Source: Amycolatopsis sp. CA-230715 (GTDB taxonomy: Bacteria; Actinomycetota; Actinomycetes; Mycobacteriales; Pseudonocardiaceae). Taken from it: a DNA stretch of 64,000 bases. Shown piece after piece: positions 49,698 through 58,346 of this stretch. The notes beneath the pieces were generated by a model. That model was not told the origin of the DNA. It saw only the letters and a program-made list of their open reading frames with translations, and made no database searches. Where the stretch lies: the NCBI RefSeq assembly GCF_018736145.1, contig NZ_CP059997.1:10291501-10355500 (forward strand). Direction: 5' to 3'. Within the stretch, counting starts at the first letter, position 1. Each line of letters starts with the position of its first letter. A program made the position numbers and the translations under genes.

Positions 49698-51425
49698 CGA
49701 CTGGTCCTCGGTTTCGGCCGAGGACCGCTTTTCCTTACCGAGGAAGGTGATTTCCCCTTCCCGCGCCATCCGGTCCGCCATCTCCGGGTGGTGCAGCGCG
49801 AACGCGGGCCGCTCCGAGCGGACCCTCGGCAGTTCGGTGAAGTTGTGCCGCGGTGGCGGGCAGGTCGTCGCCCACTCCAGCGAGTTCCCGTAGCCCCACG
49901 GGTCGTCGACCGTCACGCGGTCGCCGTACCGGTAACTGCGCACCACGTTGTAGGCGAAGGGCAGGAACGACGCGCCGAGTACGAACGATCCGATCGTCGA
50001 AACGGTGTTGAGCACGGTGAACCCGTCGCTGGACAGGTAATCCGCGTACCGGCGGGGCATGCCCTCGGCGCCGAGCCAATGCTGCACCAGGAACGTCAGG
50101 TGGAAACCGAGGAACGTGGTCCAGAAGTGCCACTTGCCCCACGCCTCGTCGAGCATCCTGCCGGTCATCTTCGGGAACCAGAAGTAGATCCCGGCGAAGG
50201 TGGCGAACACGATCGTGCCGAACAGCACGTAGTGGAAGTGCGCCACCACGAAGTACGTGTCGTGCACGTGGAAGTCGAGCGCGGGCGCGGCGAGCAGGAC
50301 CCCGGTGAGGCCGCCGAGCAGGAAGGTGACGAGGAACCCGACCGCCCACAGCATCGGCGTTTCGAAGGTCAGCGTGCCGCGCCACATGGTGCCGATCCAG
50401 TTGAAGAACTTGATCCCGGTCGGCACCGCGATCAGGAAAGTGGCCAAGGAGAAGAACGGCAGCAGCACCGCGCCGGTCGCGAACATGTGGTGCGCCCACA
50501 CCACGAACGACAACGCGGTGATGCCCGCCGTGGCCCACACCATCAGGCGGTAGCCGAACAGCGGTTTGCGGCTGAACACCGGGATGATCTCGGTGACGAT
50601 GCCGAAGTACGGCAGCGCCACGATGTAGACCTCGGGGTGGCCGAAGAACCAGAACAGGTGCTGCCACAGGATCGCGCCGCCGTTGGCGGGGTCGAACACG
50701 TGCGCGCCGAGGTGCCGGTCCGCGGCGAGCCCGAACAGCGCGGCGGTCAGGATCGGGAACGCGGCCAGCACCAGCACGCTGGTGAACAGGATGTTCCAGG
50801 TGAAGATCGGCATCCGCCACATCGTGACGCCGGGCCCGCGCAGGCAGAGGATCGTGGTGATCATGTTGACCGCGCCGAGGATCGTGCCGAGCCCGGAGAT
50901 GATCAGGCCCATCACCCACAGGTCGGCGCCGATACCCGGCGAGTGCACCGCGTCCGAAAGCGGGGTGTAGGCGGTCCAGCCGAAGTCCGGCGCGCCGGCC
51001 GGGGTGACGAACGAGCTGAGCACGAGCAGGCCGCCGAACAGGTAGAGCCAGTACGAGAACGCGTTCAGCCGGGGGAACGCGACGTCCGGCGAACCGATCT
51101 GCAGCGGCAGCACGAAGTTGGCGAACCCGAACAGGTTCGGGGTGGCGTAGAGCAGCAGCATGATCGTGCCGTGCATGGTGAACAGCTGGTTGTACTGCTC
51201 CTGCGACAGGAACTGGAGCCCCGGCCTGGCCAGCTCGCCGCGCATGAGCAGCGCCATCGCGCCCCCGACCACGAAGAAGCCCAGCGAAGTGGTCAGGTAC
51301 AGCAGGCCGATCTGCTTGTGGTCGGTGGTGCGCACCAGCTTCAGCAGCAGCGATCCCTTCCGGAACCGCATCGGCTCGGCGTGCCGGTTCGCCAGTATCG
51401 GCTCGGGGTGTCGTGTCTCGGTCAT
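49689..51425 (-). CDS. ctaD: Cytochrome c oxidase subunit I (aa3 type)
   Basis: 578 residues from ATG 51425. All haem-copper oxidase marks are present: TTDHKQIGLLYL, TMHGTIMLLL (haem a His), WQHLFWFFGHPEVYIVALP (CuB His and cross-linked Tyr), WAHHMFATG (CuB His pair) and FHVHDTYFVVAHFHYVLFG. The usual twelve membrane helices fit. It stands alone; the other oxidase subunits are not in this window, so it is possibly one of several ctaD copies. Confidence 0.96.
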   Translation of the reverse strand: MTETRHPEPILANRHAEPMRFRKGSLLLKLVRTTDHKQIGLLYLTTSLGFFVVGGAMALLMRGELARPGLQFLSQEQYNQLFTMHGTIMLLLYATPNLFGFANFVLPLQIGSPDVAFPRLNAFSYWLYLFGGLLVLSSFVTPAGAPDFGWTAYTPLSDAVHSPGIGADLWVMGLIISGLGTILGAVNMITTILCLRGPGVTMWRMPIFTWNILFTSVLVLAAFPILTAALFGLAADRHLGAHVFDPANGGAILWQHLFWFFGHPEVYIVALPYFGIVTEIIPVFSRKPLFGYRLMVWATAGITALSFVVWAHHMFATGAVLLPFFSLATFLIAVPTGIKFFNWIGTMWRGTLTFETPMLWAVGFLVTFLLGGLTGVLLAAPALDFHVHDTYFVVAHFHYVLFGTIVFATFAGIYFWFPKMTGRMLDEAWGKWHFWTTFLGFHLTFLVQHWLGAEGMPRRYADYLSSDGFTVLNTVSTIGSFVLGASFLPFAYNVVRSYRYGDRVTVDDPWGYGNSLEWATTCPPPRHNFTELPRVRSERPAFALHHPEMADRMAREGEITFLGKEKRSSAETEDQSSS

Positions 51426-51489
51426 CGGCGTCCTTCCGCGGTGGACGAGCGCGAGTACCCGTTCCCCCGCGGGTTCACACCCGCGCCGC

Positions 51490-51936
51490 TCAGTCGGCGC
51501 TGGCCACCGAGAACTGGCCGTCGGCGCAGAAGAGCAGGCACACCACCGCGTTCGCCCTGTCCGCTGGATCGGGGGCGCCCGCGGCGAGACCGAGTTGCAC
51601 CGCGGCGTCGTCACCGCGCCCGGCGAGGGTCGCGAGCATCGCGCGCACACCCGCTCGCACGGCGGGTGTCAGCTCGTCCACCTCGACCCGATCGCCGTTC
51701 CCGTCGTGGATCTCGGCGAAGTACGCCTCGTCCGGCCCCGCGGCCCCGACCGTCCGTTCGAGCACCGCCGCGGCATCGTCGACCAGTTCGGCGAACACCG
51801 CGGCGAATACCGCCCTGGCGCGCTCGCCCTCGTCCGCGACCAGCGCGCAGATGAGGTCGCCGAGCGTGTCGAGCAGGTCGTGACGGAGCAGGTATCGGAG
51901 TCCGCCGCTGATCCGCGGCGCGTCGTCGTCATGCAC
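51490..51936 (-). CDS. Conserved hypothetical protein downstream of a STAS gene
   Basis: 148 residues from GTG 51936 (weak ribosome site). Mainly helical and acidic, with YLLRHDLLDTLGDLICALV and AELVDDAAAVLERTV; a Cys-containing CLLFCADGQFSV strand near the end. No family recognised. It follows the STAS-domain gene by 47 bp, so it may act with it. Confidence 0.6.
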   Translation of the reverse strand: MHDDDAPRISGGLRYLLRHDLLDTLGDLICALVADEGERARAVFAAVFAELVDDAAAVLERTVGAAGPDEAYFAEIHDGNGDRVEVDELTPAVRAGVRAMLATLAGRGDDAAVQLGLAAGAPDPADRANAVVCLLFCADGQFSVASAD

Positions 51937-51983
51937 GGAGCCGGAGTACCCGTCGCCACCGGTGTCATGCCCGGTGCCGCCGG

Positions 51984-52364
51984 TCAGCTGACCTCGCCGA
52001 CCCAGTCCTGCCTGGCGACCTCCACGGACTCGCGGATGACGAGTTCGTGGTCGAGGCCGATGAGCGAGAGCGAGCGGCGCACCGGCTGCTGCAGCGCGCA
52101 GAGGCGAAGCAGCACGCCGTCGCACCGCGCCTGGTCCCGCGCGCGCAGCAGGCTGGCCATGCCCGCGCTGGCCAGGAACTGGACACCGCTCATGTCCAGC
52201 AAGACGAGCTTCGGCTTGGGCGGGCTGAAAGCCTCGTTGAGGGAAGCATCGAGCTGGGGTGTGGTCGACAGGTCGATCTCACCCGTCAGAGCGATCTCCG
52301 CCACGCCGTCACCAGCGGGCTTGGACACGATCCGCAACAGCTCGAGAGGGGGGCGTGGTGCCAT
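51984..52364 (-). CDS. STAS-domain anti-sigma factor antagonist
   Basis: 126 residues from ATG 52364. The STAS fold is clear: EIALTGEIDLSTTPQLDASL, then LVLLDMSGVQFLASAGMASLL, where Ser after FLA is the likely phosphorylation site. It would release a sigma factor from an anti-sigma kinase. No kinase gene is adjacent; the nearest ATPase of that type is the STAS-ATPase fusion at 8826. Stress genes nearby suggest SigB/SigF control. Confidence 0.9.
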   Translation of the reverse strand: MAPRPPLELLRIVSKPAGDGVAEIALTGEIDLSTTPQLDASLNEAFSPPKPKLVLLDMSGVQFLASAGMASLLRARDQARCDGVLLRLCALQQPVRRSLSLIGLDHELVIRESVEVARQDWVGEVS

Positions 52365-52587
52365 CGGAACTACCCTTTCGGCTCGACGTGTCCGCGAAGC
52401 GAACGGCGCCGGTGCCAGGGTGCATCGCCATCCGCTTTCGCGGTCGGCTGCTGACTGAACCGGCCTTCAGGCTAACGAGATCCCGAAAAGGTCACAACCC
52501 CTCGCCCGTGTGACCGCCGACGCGCGAGGATGGCGCCCGGTCACCGCGGCGGCCGGGTCCGGAACGGGCATACCCGGCTTCGCCGCG

Positions 52588-52613
52588 GCTTATCCCTCCC
52601 GGTTTCCGGGTAG
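52588..52613 (+). promoter_or_regulatory. SigB/SigF-like stress promoter
   Basis: GCTT-N16-GGGTAG, ending 9 bp before the ATG of the FAD reductase gene; implies a leaderless or near-leaderless transcript. Confidence 0.4.
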
Positions 52614-52622
52614 CCGCTCGCC

Positions 52623-53801
52623 ATGGCAGCCACCAGTACCGACACCCGCTTCGTCGTCATCGGCAGTGGCCCCGCCGCGTTGTCGGCGGCGCGCGCGTAC
52701 CGGGAAGCAGGCGGGGAGGACGAAGTCCGCATGCTCACCGCCGACGGGGAACTCCCCTACGCGCGGCCTCCCCTCTCGAAGGAATTCCTGCGCGGCGAAG
52801 CGGATGACGGGGAACTCCCGCTCGAAGATCGTTCCTTCTACCGGCGGCAGCGGATCGACGTCACGCTGGACGATCCCGTCACGGCGTGGGACACCGGCGC
52901 CCGGACCGTCACGACCGCGTCCGGGGAAACCGTGTCCTACAGCCGATGTCTGCTCGCGACCGGTGCCGAACCGAAACGGCCGCCCTTGCCTGGCGCGGAA
53001 CACGCGGACGTACGCACCCTTCGTTCCGCCGGAAGCGCGCGGGAGCTACGCGCGGCCGCCCGTGGTCGCCGCAGCGCGCTCGTCGTCGGGGCCGGGTTCA
53101 TCGGCTGCGAAGCGGCGGTGTCCCTGAGCAGGCTCGGGCCGCAGGTCACCGTGGTGTGCCCGGAACCGGTGCCGCAGCACGACCGGCTCGGCGCCGCGGC
53201 GGGCGCGGAAATCCTTCGCTGGCTCAAATCCGAAGGGGTCAGCGTGCTGACGGGGACGAAGTTGCTCGGCATCGAGGCGGGGCACCGGGTGCGCACCGAT
53301 CTCGTGCCGGTGCTGGACGCCGACCTGATCCTGCTGGCCACCGGGATCTCCCCGCGGGCCGCGCTCGCGGAGAAGGCGGGACTCGCCGTCGAGCAAGGCC
53401 GCGTCGTCACCGACGAGCGGCTGCGCACCGGCGTCGACGGGGTGTACGCGGCCGGGGACGTCGCTCTCGCGCGCAATGCGGCCGCGAGGCGGCGCCTTCC
53501 CGTCGAGCACTGGGGCGAAGCCGAAACCATGGGCGAAATCGCGGGCGCCAATGCCGCGGGCGAGGACCGGACGTGGCGGAACGCACCCGGTTTCTGGTCC
53601 GTGATCGGGGATCGCGTGCTCAAGTACGCGGCGTGGGGTGACGGTTTCGACGAAGCGAGGATGACCCGGCACGACGACGACTCGTCGTTCACGGTCTGGT
53701 ACGGGCAGAACGGAGTGACCGTCGGCGTCCTCACCCACGAAGCCGACGAGGACTACGAAAAGGGCGCGGGAATGGTGGAAACCGGCGCGCCCGTGCCGTG
53801 A
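52623..53801 (+). CDS. NAD(P)/FAD-dependent oxidoreductase (ferredoxin reductase-like)
   Basis: 392 residues from ATG 52623. Two nucleotide folds are visible: FAD site VVIGSGPAALSAARAY and NAD(P) site ALVVGAGFIGCEAAVSL, plus the FAD contact TGVDGVYAAGDVA and RPPLSKEFLRG. This is the class of ferredoxin/rubredoxin and AIF-like reductases. No redox partner is adjacent. Preceded by a stress-type promoter and followed by csbD, so a role under stress is likely. Confidence 0.9.
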   Translation: MAATSTDTRFVVIGSGPAALSAARAYREAGGEDEVRMLTADGELPYARPPLSKEFLRGEADDGELPLEDRSFYRRQRIDVTLDDPVTAWDTGARTVTTASGETVSYSRCLLATGAEPKRPPLPGAEHADVRTLRSAGSARELRAAARGRRSALVVGAGFIGCEAAVSLSRLGPQVTVVCPEPVPQHDRLGAAAGAEILRWLKSEGVSVLTGTKLLGIEAGHRVRTDLVPVLDADLILLATGISPRAALAEKAGLAVEQGRVVTDERLRTGVDGVYAAGDVALARNAAARRRLPVEHWGEAETMGEIAGANAAGEDRTWRNAPGFWSVIGDRVLKYAAWGDGFDEARMTRHDDDSSFTVWYGQNGVTVGVLTHEADEDYEKGAGMVETGAPVP

Positions 53802-53824
53802 TTACACCGCCCGATCCCGGGTAC
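53800..53824 (+). promoter_or_regulatory. SigB/SigF-like stress promoter of csbD
   Basis: GATT-N15-GGGTAC, identical in boxes and spacing to the site at 49235; 60 bp upstream of the CsbD ATG. CsbD genes are classical members of the general stress regulon. Confidence 0.6.
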
Positions 53825-53884
53825 TCCCGTTGCGAAGGCCGCATTCACGGCCGGACCCCATCGTTCACGCCCAGAGAGGTGCAC

Positions 53885-54121
53885 ATGACTGACCGCAGGG
53901 ACACGTCCGCCGAAGGCTTCAAGGGCGCCGTCGAGGACATCAAGGGCAAGGTCAAGGAGACCGCGGGCACGTTCGCCGGAAACGACTCCATGGAGCGGGA
54001 AGGCAAGGCGCAGCAGGAAAAGGCCACCGCGCAGCAGAAGATCGCCGAAAAGGAAGCCGACGCGGAACGCGCCAGGGCCAAGGCGGACGAGCGCGAGGCT
54101 CGCGAACGCCGGGAACAGTAG
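53885..54121 (+). CDS. CsbD-family stress protein
   Basis: 78 residues from ATG 53885 with GAGAGG upstream. The CsbD core GAVEDIKGKVKETAGTFAGN is unmistakable; the rest is a highly charged Ala/Lys/Glu/Arg helix. Function in the family is unknown but expression rises under general stress. Confidence 0.92.
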   Translation: MTDRRDTSAEGFKGAVEDIKGKVKETAGTFAGNDSMEREGKAQQEKATAQQKIAEKEADAERARAKADEREARERREQ

Positions 54122-54203
54122 CGTGCCGCGGCGGTGCCGGTGGACAGTCCACCGGCACCGTCCTTTTCCGACTGTCCACTTCCGACGATGAGGAGCGCGT
54201 GCC

Positions 54204-55148
54204 GTGACCAGTCTGCTCGAAACCCCGGCCGTGGCGGCCGAACTCCGGCGGCTGGCCGCCGACGGCGCGCTCGACCTCCCGCTGCCCGGCGGCGGGCGCA
54301 CGGCCGAGCGCTGGTCCGCGCTGGCCGGGCTCGGCGGCCGCGATCTCGCGCTGGCCCGGCTCGCCGAAGGGCACACCGACGCGCTCGCCGTGCTCGCCGA
54401 GGCCGGACGGCGGCCCGTGCCCGGCGCGCTCTACGGCGTCTGGGCGGCGAAGTCGAGTGGCACCGGCGCGCGGCTCGAAAACGGCCTGCTGTCGGGCACG
54501 GTCCGGTTCTGCTCCGGTGCCCATCTGCTCGACCGCGCACTGGTCGCGGCGGGCGACCGGCTCGTCGAAGTGGACCTCGCGCGCGACGGCATCACCCGCG
54601 ACGACGAGAGCTGGCAGGCGATCGGCATGGCCGCCTCCGACAGCGCCGACGTGACCTTCCACGGGCTCGCCGTCGCTCCGGGCGAGATCGTCGGTGCTCC
54701 CGCGTGGTACGTGGCCCGGCCCGGTTTCGCGCACGGCGGCTGCGGCGTGGCGGCCGTGTGGCTCGGCGGCTGCGACGGCGTCGTCGGCTACGTGACCGCC
54801 TTCTTGCGCGCCCGCGACCACGTCGACGACCACCAGGTGGCCCACCTCGGCGCGATGCACGCCGGGACGCGGGCCGCGGAGGCGTTGCTGCGGCAGGCGG
54901 CAGGCGCGATCGACGAGGGCACCGACCCCGACCCGCCGCGGACGGCCGCCACCTGCCGCGCCGCCGTCGAGCGGGTCGCGACCGACGTGCTCGACCGCGC
55001 ACCGAAGGTCACCGGGCCCACCCCGCTGTGCCGCGACCGGGACTTCGCCCAGCGCCTCGCCGATCTCCTGGTCTACGTCCGCCAGCACCACGCCGAACGC
55101 GACCTCGCCGCGCTGGGGCGCACCGTCCTCAATGGAGCGAAGCGGTGA
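54204..55148 (+). CDS. Acyl-CoA dehydrogenase-like protein, reduced
   Basis: 314 residues from GTG 54204. It retains acyl-CoA dehydrogenase traits (FAD-contact strand RFCSGAHLLDRALVA, helical C-terminal half with AMHAGTRAAEALLRQA) but is shorter than the usual 380 and lacks an evident catalytic Glu. First gene of a three-gene set coupled by GTGA overlaps with a PIG-L/methyltransferase fusion and a GT2. Role unknown; perhaps oxidation or flavin-linked step on a lipid or sugar intermediate. Confidence 0.78.
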   Translation: MTSLLETPAVAAELRRLAADGALDLPLPGGGRTAERWSALAGLGGRDLALARLAEGHTDALAVLAEAGRRPVPGALYGVWAAKSSGTGARLENGLLSGTVRFCSGAHLLDRALVAAGDRLVEVDLARDGITRDDESWQAIGMAASDSADVTFHGLAVAPGEIVGAPAWYVARPGFAHGGCGVAAVWLGGCDGVVGYVTAFLRARDHVDDHQVAHLGAMHAGTRAAEALLRQAAGAIDEGTDPDPPRTAATCRAAVERVATDVLDRAPKVTGPTPLCRDRDFAQRLADLLVYVRQHHAERDLAALGRTVLNGAKR

Positions 55149-56431
55149 CCACAACGGACAGAACGTGGGCGGAAACCTTGGCCGCGCAGCGCCTTCGACC
55201 CTTGAACGTGAGCGGAATCGCGCGCGTGACGCTGGTCGCCGCGCATCCCGACGACGAGACCCTCGGCGCGGGCGGCCTCGCCCAGCGGCTGCACGCGGGC
55301 GGCACCGAGGTCGCGCTCGTCGTGGCGACGGACGGCGAGGCGGCGTTCCCGGCCTCCGGCGACCGGGAACGCCGGATGCTCGCCGCGACCCGTCGCGAAG
55401 AGCTGCGGAAATCGCTTGCCGGGCAAGGACTCGCGACCGTCGAGCCGGTGTGGCTCGGGTTGCCGGACTCGGGCCTGCACCGCTGCCCCGGCGCGCTCGC
55501 CGACGCACTGGGCGACCTGCTCGCGAGCAGCGAGCTGTGCCTGGCCCCGTGGCCTGGCGACCCGCACCCCGACCACCGCGCGACCGGGCTCGCCGTACTG
55601 CGCGCCGCGCCGGAAACCGCGCAGTGCTGGTCGTACCCGATCTGGATGTGGCACCGGTACGATCCCGGCGACCCCGGAATCCCTTGGCAACGCTGCTTTT
55701 CCCACGCACTGTCCGATCGGGAGCGTGCCGCGAAGGCCACCGCGATCGACGCGTTCGCCTCGCAGACCGGTCCCGGTCCCGGTGGCGAGGACCCGATCCT
55801 GCCGCCCGGGGTGCTCGACCACTTCCGGGGCTGGCACGAAATCTTCTTCCGCGAGCCGCCCCGCCGGTCGGCGTCCCACGCCCGCTTCACCGAGCTGTAC
55901 CGCGGTTCGCCCGACCCGTGGCAGGTGCGGTCGCGCTGGTACGAACGGCGCAAGCGCGCGCTGGCGCTCGCCGCGCTGCCTCGGGAGCGCTACGGCACCG
56001 CGCTCGAACCGGCCTGCGGCAACGGCACCTTCACCAGGGAACTGGCCGCGCGCTGCGACCGCCTGCGCGCGTCCGATCCCGTGCACAGCGCCGCCGAGGC
56101 CGCGCGGAGGGCCACCACGGACCTGCCCCACGTCGAGATCGGGACCGCCGCGTTGCCGGGCGCGCTCGTCGCGGAGGAGGCGGATCTGGTGGTGCACAGC
56201 GAAATCCTGTACTACCTCGACGACGACGATCTCGCGGAGACCCTCGACCGCACCGCCGGAGCGCTGCGCCGCGACGGGCACGTGCTGGCCGTGCACTGGA
56301 AGCCGTGGGCGCCCGAAGCTCCCCGTGACGGTGCCGACGCGCACCACCGCCTGCTCGCGCACCCCGCCTTCGAGCCACTGGTCGCGCACGACGACGAGGA
56401 GTTCCTCCTGCACGTGCTGAGGCGCCGGTGA
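55145..56431 (+). CDS. PIG-L-type deacetylase fused to a NodS-like SAM methyltransferase
   Basis: 428 residues from GTG 55145 (overlaps previous stop). Residues about 28-230 form a PIG-L/LmbE zinc deacetylase with AAHPDDETLGAGG (His34, Asp36, Asp37) and PWPGDPHPDHRATG. Residues about 260-425 form a class I methyltransferase with ALEPACGNGTFTRELAA and an EADLVVHSEILYYL strand typical of NodS-type N-methyltransferases. PIG-L enzymes remove acetyl from GlcNAc; NodS methylates the freed amine in Nod factors. The fusion suggests deacetylation followed by N-methylation. Confidence 0.86.
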   Translation: MTTTDRTWAETLAAQRLRPLNVSGIARVTLVAAHPDDETLGAGGLAQRLHAGGTEVALVVATDGEAAFPASGDRERRMLAATRREELRKSLAGQGLATVEPVWLGLPDSGLHRCPGALADALGDLLASSELCLAPWPGDPHPDHRATGLAVLRAAPETAQCWSYPIWMWHRYDPGDPGIPWQRCFSHALSDRERAAKATAIDAFASQTGPGPGGEDPILPPGVLDHFRGWHEIFFREPPRRSASHARFTELYRGSPDPWQVRSRWYERRKRALALAALPRERYGTALEPACGNGTFTRELAARCDRLRASDPVHSAAEAARRATTDLPHVEIGTAALPGALVAEEADLVVHSEILYYLDDDDLAETLDRTAGALRRDGHVLAVHWKPWAPEAPRDGADAHHRLLAHPAFEPLVAHDDEEFLLHVLRRR

Positions 56432-57141
56432 TCGGCGCCGTCGGCGTCGTCGTCCCCGCGCGGGACGAGGTCGGAACGGTCGGCGCTTGCCTCGACGCCA
56501 TCGCGCACGCCCTGCGGCGCCTGCCCGCGCGGCTGAACCGCGCGGTGTGCCTCGTCGCCGATCGGTGCACCGACGACACCGCGGCCACCGCCGCGGCCGC
56601 GTTCGGCGGCTGGGCCCCCGGCCTGGTCTGCCGCACCGACCGCGACCGGACCATCGGCGAGGTCCGCGCGCTGGGCGTCCGGCGGTGCCTGTCCCCGCTG
56701 GCCGGGCACCGGCCAGCCGAGATCCTGGTGCTCAACACGGACGCGGACAGCACCGTCGATCCCGCGTGGGCGTGCGAGCACCTGGCCAGGGCCGAAGAAG
56801 GGCACCACGCGATCGCCGGGTCGGCGGAACTCCTGACCCCGTCGGCGTTGCGGCCGCTCGCGCGCTGCCGGTACCAGTCCCTGCTCGAAGACGCACTCGG
56901 GCCCGATGGCCACGGGAACGTCTACGGCGCGAACCTCGGCGTGCGAGCCGACGCCTACGCGGCGGTCGGCGGGTTCGCCGCACTGCCCACCGGCGAAGAC
57001 CACGACCTGTGGAACCGGCTGGGGCGAGCGGGGTTCCGGCGCTGCTACGACGATCGCGCCCGCGTGGCGACCAGCTCACGGCTGTCCGGGCGAGCGCCCG
57101 CGGGGCTCGCGACGCTGCTCCACGGACTGTCCAAGGCCTGA
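56428..57141 (+). CDS. Family 2 glycosyltransferase
   Basis: 237 residues from GTG 56428 (overlaps previous stop). GT-A features: VGVVVPARDEVGTVGACLD, VLNTDADSTVDPAW (DxD), GANLGVRADAYAAVGGF and GEDHDLWNRLGRAG for the acid. No membrane segment. It is last in the trio and would transfer a sugar before or after the deacetylase step. Confidence 0.9.
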   Translation: MIGAVGVVVPARDEVGTVGACLDAIAHALRRLPARLNRAVCLVADRCTDDTAATAAAAFGGWAPGLVCRTDRDRTIGEVRALGVRRCLSPLAGHRPAEILVLNTDADSTVDPAWACEHLARAEEGHHAIAGSAELLTPSALRPLARCRYQSLLEDALGPDGHGNVYGANLGVRADAYAAVGGFAALPTGEDHDLWNRLGRAGFRRCYDDRARVATSSRLSGRAPAGLATLLHGLSKA

Positions 57142-57149
57142 GCACCCGA

Positions 57150-57174
57150 GTTAAGGGGACGCGAAGCCGGGTAT
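57150..57174 (+). promoter_or_regulatory. SigB/SigF-like stress promoter
   Basis: GTTA-N15-GGGTAT, 28 bp upstream of the hydrolase ATG at 57202. Confidence 0.45.
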
Positions 57175-57201
57175 TCCCGGGCAGCGAAGGAAGGAGCCGA
57201 C

Positions 57202-58113
57202 ATGGTCAGCTGGCAGGCGAAGGCGTTCATCGCGTCGCTGCGGATGAGCGGGCAGAAGCGGTTCTACGACGACGCGAACACCCTCCACCGCACGGTGCAC
57301 CGGCACCAGCGGGCGTCGAAGGCGAAGCCGCCGCGCGAGATCCGCCGCCGGTGTTCGATCGAGGTCCGGGACGTCGACGGGTTCCCCTGCTACACGCTCC
57401 GGCCGAAGAACGGGCCAGCCGACGGGCCGCACGTCCTGCACCTGCACGGCGGCGGGTTCGTCAAACAGATCGAAAAGCACCACTGGCGGTTCGGCGCGGA
57501 GCTGGTCCGCCGCCTCGGCTGCACCGTGACCCTCCCGATCTACCCGCTCGTCCCGCGGTACAGCCACACGACGATCCTGCCGGTGGTCGAAGCCGCCTAC
57601 GCGCGCGTCGTCGATGCCACACCGCCGGAACGGCAGGTGGTGTCCGGCGACTCGGCCGGCGCGTCGCTCGCTCTCGCGCTCGTGCAGAAGCTCCGCGACG
57701 AGGGCAAGCCCCAGCCGGAACGCCTGGTGCTGATCTCGCCGTGGCTCGACGTCCTGCTCGACGACCCGCTTTCGGTGCTGCTCGACGATTACGACCCGAT
57801 GCTCGGCATCACCGGCCTTCGCGAAGCGGGCCGCATGTACGCCGAGGGCGCCGACCCGCATGATCCGCACATCAGCCCGCTCTACGCCGACCTGACCGGG
57901 CTCGGACCGTTCAGCCTGTTCATCGGCGCGCGCGACGTGCTGCTCCCCGACGCGCGGCGGTTCGCCCAGCGGGCCACCGACGCCGGGATCGACATCGACT
58001 ACCGCGAGCGGCGCGGGATGTTCCACAACTGGGTCATGCACGACATCCCGGAAGGCCGCACGGAGCTGAACCACCTCGAACGGATCCTGCGCCGCCCGCC
58101 CGCCGCCCGTTAG
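57202..58113 (+). CDS. Alpha/beta hydrolase of the hormone-sensitive-lipase family
   Basis: 303 residues from ATG 57202. Signatures: HGGG oxyanion motif (82-85), nucleophile GDSAGAS (Ser151), GARDVLLPDAR for Asp and GMFHNWVMHD for His. It hydrolyses short esters or lipids. A stress-type promoter precedes it; the 3' end overlaps the small convergent ORF by 4 bp. Confidence 0.92.
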   Translation: MVSWQAKAFIASLRMSGQKRFYDDANTLHRTVHRHQRASKAKPPREIRRRCSIEVRDVDGFPCYTLRPKNGPADGPHVLHLHGGGFVKQIEKHHWRFGAELVRRLGCTVTLPIYPLVPRYSHTTILPVVEAAYARVVDATPPERQVVSGDSAGASLALALVQKLRDEGKPQPERLVLISPWLDVLLDDPLSVLLDDYDPMLGITGLREAGRMYAEGADPHDPHISPLYADLTGLGPFSLFIGARDVLLPDARRFAQRATDAGIDIDYRERRGMFHNWVMHDIPEGRTELNHLERILRRPPAAR

Positions 58114-58328
58114 CGCTCGTCGAACTCGAACCGAAGCGCCGCAACGCAGTTCTCGTACTTCTCGATCATTTCGCGTTCGCTGCCGGCACGGATGAACAGG
58201 TTCGCGAGTTCGTAGCTGTAGCTGTCCTGCTCGGGGAGAGCGTACAGGCGCTGGCCTTCGGCGGGCACGATGCCGCTGCACCGCTCCGCCCCGATCCACC
58301 CGGTGCGGACCACCGACGTCCCGGACAT
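58110..58328 (-). CDS. Small hypothetical protein
   Basis: 72 residues. No family is recognised. It has a charged C-terminal helix (SEREMIEKYENCVAALRFEF) and two Cys. It lies between the lipase-like gene and the IS630 insertion; its start is 17 bp from the IS, so its promoter may have been separated by the insertion. Confidence 0.5.
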   Translation of the reverse strand: MSGTSVVRTGWIGAERCSGIVPAEGQRLYALPEQDSYSYELANLFIRAGSEREMIEKYENCVAALRFEFDER

Positions 58329-58346
58329 CGCGGCTCCCGGCGCCTA

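Noticed and set aside
49788..51854. 688-codon plus-strand frame opposite ctaD
   Set aside because: Antisense of a fully conserved oxidase subunit.
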